A stretch of 64,000 nucleotides of DNA from Panulirus ornatus (Eukaryota; Arthropoda; Malacostraca; Decapoda; Palinuridae). The stretch lies in the NCBI RefSeq assembly GCF_036320965.1, contig NC_092225.1, positions 8,187,002-8,251,001 of the forward strand, written 5' to 3'. Shown here piece after piece: positions 62,477-64,000 of the stretch (its first letter is position 1; every line of letters begins with the position of its first letter). Made by a program: the position numbers and the translations under genes. The notes under the pieces are model-generated. The model had not been told where the DNA came from. It did not search any database and saw only the letters and a program-made list of their open reading frames with translations.

Positions 62477-62928
62477 CTAGGTGAACCCCCGCGGCAGCAA
62501 CACACGAGTTCGCACTAAACATAACAACAATATATATAAGGCTGTACGAGTCCAACAATGTTTTCTGGATATAACTGGGCAGCTGGCACTGCTTAACGGG
62601 GAAACTGGGCTAGGCTTAGAGTGAAGTAAACAAGAGTCTGTTGCGTCACTGGCTGAAAGACACTGTGAGTGGTCGGCCTCGTGGTCCTGGGGCGGCCGAC
62701 TGCTGCCGTCGCCGCTGGCGGTGGTGATGGTGTTGGTGGTGGTGGAAGTGGAGGTGGTGGAGGTGGTACTGGAGGAGGAGAGGCAGGTGGAGCACAGGCT
62801 GGGATGAGGCTCGTGTTCAGGAATCTCTTTCACATAGCCCATAACGGTGTCGACAGAGCACGTGTGGTAACAACAGGAGTCCGGCCCGTAAGAGGATTCC
62901 TGTTCCTCCAACTCGCCGATATTTGGGT
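62477..62928 (-). CDS. putative coding exon (probably the last) of a minus-strand gene extending right of the window
   Basis: On the minus strand a good acceptor (a pyrimidine-rich tract ending ctttgcag) lies just right of 62928. From there the frame is open for 149 codons to TAG at 62477-62479, entered with two bases of a split codon. The peptide begins PNIGELEEQESSYGPDSCC, then reads YHTCSVDTVMGYVKEI and PEHEPHPSLC. A Ser/Thr-rich low-complexity part follows, then a Ser/Pro-rich part. Third codon positions are GC-rich up to about the middle. The last 20 residues are hydrophobic and less coding-like, so a missed donor is possible, although I found no consensus one. It could be the cytoplasmic tail of a receptor, but no family is recognised. 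The initiating codon reported for this frame is TTG, so it is not a real start. Confidence 0.45.
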
Positions 62929-63489
62929 CTGCAAAGGCAAGAGTGCATTAGGCTTGTCATCCTCGCGCTCAGGACACGCTAGAAGCTAAGCTGACACACA
63001 GCAGCTACTACTCTCCTACAGCAGGACATGGATTAAGGGTATGACAAACGACTTAATTCTAGAGCAAAGCAAAGTAGAAAATAAAAAAGATCGCCAGTAT
63101 TACAATAGTGTTTCTAGTGTCAGCGTTGGGAGGTATTTTTGTTGTATATTCACACCTACAGTCGAAGCTAATGATCAAATCTTTCGGTAAGATAAAGAAG
63201 GACAGTGAGGGATATATTCTGTGCGTGAGTTTTGTCTCAGGTCTCTGGGTACAATTGAGAAGAGCAGTGAAGGAGAATGTCATCTCATTCATGATAAGGA
63301 TGGGAGGTAGAGTTTTAGCACACACAGAAAGATGCTATGATTGTATAAGGCCAACAGCCAGTCAGTGCTCTCTGTTTCTCTGTATGATGTCATTACTAAC
63401 AAACTCCCTGATTGGTCGACTCGATGACGTCGTAAGATGATGTCACAGAGTAATAACGTTCTAACTGGCTGATTTCATGATGTTATTGC
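62929..63489. other. no gene seen (possible intron of the minus-strand gene)
   Basis: AT-rich with no coding features. It would be intronic if the exon to its left is real. Confidence 0.4.
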
Positions 63490-63960
63490 CCCAAAGTAGC
63501 TATCCACTTAGGAATAGATACTGTCGTAGATTTCCACTTCAGAACAGATACTGTAGTAAATTTTCATTTAAGGTAACAACAGATACTGTGGTAAAGCAAA
63601 GTTCATTCCAAAGGCAATAGTGAATATCGTGGCTAATTTTCTCTGCTGTTAAAGCAGGATTGCAATATGTGACAAATTTCTAATGACGTCAGGATACAAA
63701 TCGTGGCAGATGTCTACTTATGCAGGAATACATGTTGTGGCAGCTGTCTACTTACGCTGAAACATGTGTTGTGGCTACTATCACCTTAACGTTGGAGAAC
63801 ATATTGTGGCAGCTGTTAACTTATGTTGAAACATATTGTGGTAGCTGTGGTCTTATGATGGAAGGCATATTGCGGTAGTTGTCTACTTATGTTAAAGTAG
63901 AATTATCCTCTATGACAGATTTCCAGTGATGATAAAGTAGGATTATATATCATGGTTATA
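63490..63960. repeat. degenerate ~31-37 bp tandem array
   Basis: Blocks like cagatactgtggtaaattt and acatattgtggcagctgt with tacttatgttgaaa recur about a dozen times. The left half and right half use related but drifted units. Confidence 0.7.
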
Positions 63961-64000
63961 TCCAAATATACTAAGGTTGGGATAGATAACGAATCAGTCC

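Overview
This is eukaryotic genomic DNA, most likely from a decapod crustacean (shrimp, crab or lobster group). That assignment is an inference from texture. The DNA is AT-rich and has very many long, pure (GA)n, (TA)n, (TG)n and (TC)n microsatellites. Short phase-compatible exons sit in long repeat-filled introns, and decayed CR1/jockey-type LINE fragments are present. Nothing here looks prokaryotic: there are no operons, and the long open frames are almost all low-complexity repeats.

Region 1 (about 1.5-10 kb, + strand) holds the only gene supported across several exons. Six exons (1525-1620, 1830-1913, 2409-2648, 5863-6045, 8118-8232 or as far as 8583, 9315-9400) have GT/AG borders and join in one frame. 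They encode the C-terminal part of an extracellular, glycosylatable protein that ends in one hydrophobic membrane segment and a tail of a few residues. The 5' end lies left of the window. I do not recognise the family with confidence. The most interesting feature of the window is here: the donor site of the fifth exon starts a 27-bp tandem array. The array repeats the donor GT at 14 evenly spaced positions, stays open in the coding frame, keeps splice phase 1 at every copy, and ends in the best consensus donor. The gene may therefore carry a 9-residue (GRWALSSTP-type) repeat stalk of variable length just outside the membrane.

Region 2 (10-29 kb) is non-genic as far as I can see. It holds microsatellites, a 2-kb G/A-rich degenerate array (about 14.9-17.0 kb), a + strand LINE reverse-transcriptase relic (about 24.96-26.05 kb) and several short dispersed repeats. 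A second LINE relic lies on the minus strand inside intron 3 of the gene (about 4.03-5.10 kb).

Region 3 (29.3-37.1 kb) is a five-unit tandem array of a 1.4-1.65 kb repeat. Each unit contains its own internal degenerate minisatellite, and several units carry a palindromic GCGCATGCGC-type element. Region 4 (37-45.9 kb) has little I can name beyond a possible LINE RNase H scrap.

Region 5 (45.9-61 kb) is dominated by simple and tandem repeats. It has a 364-bp nearly perfect foldback element inserted in a TA tract, a 22-bp array with an 88-bp higher-order period, a 32-bp array with an exact 96-bp higher-order period, a recent 199-bp duplication, and 24-bp and 42-bp arrays.

Region 6 (61.5-63 kb) is GC-rich and carries one plausible minus-strand coding exon (62477-62928) with a good acceptor. 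Its gene would extend right, out of the window. The window ends in another degenerate tandem array. No RNA genes, CRISPR arrays or viral genes were recognised.
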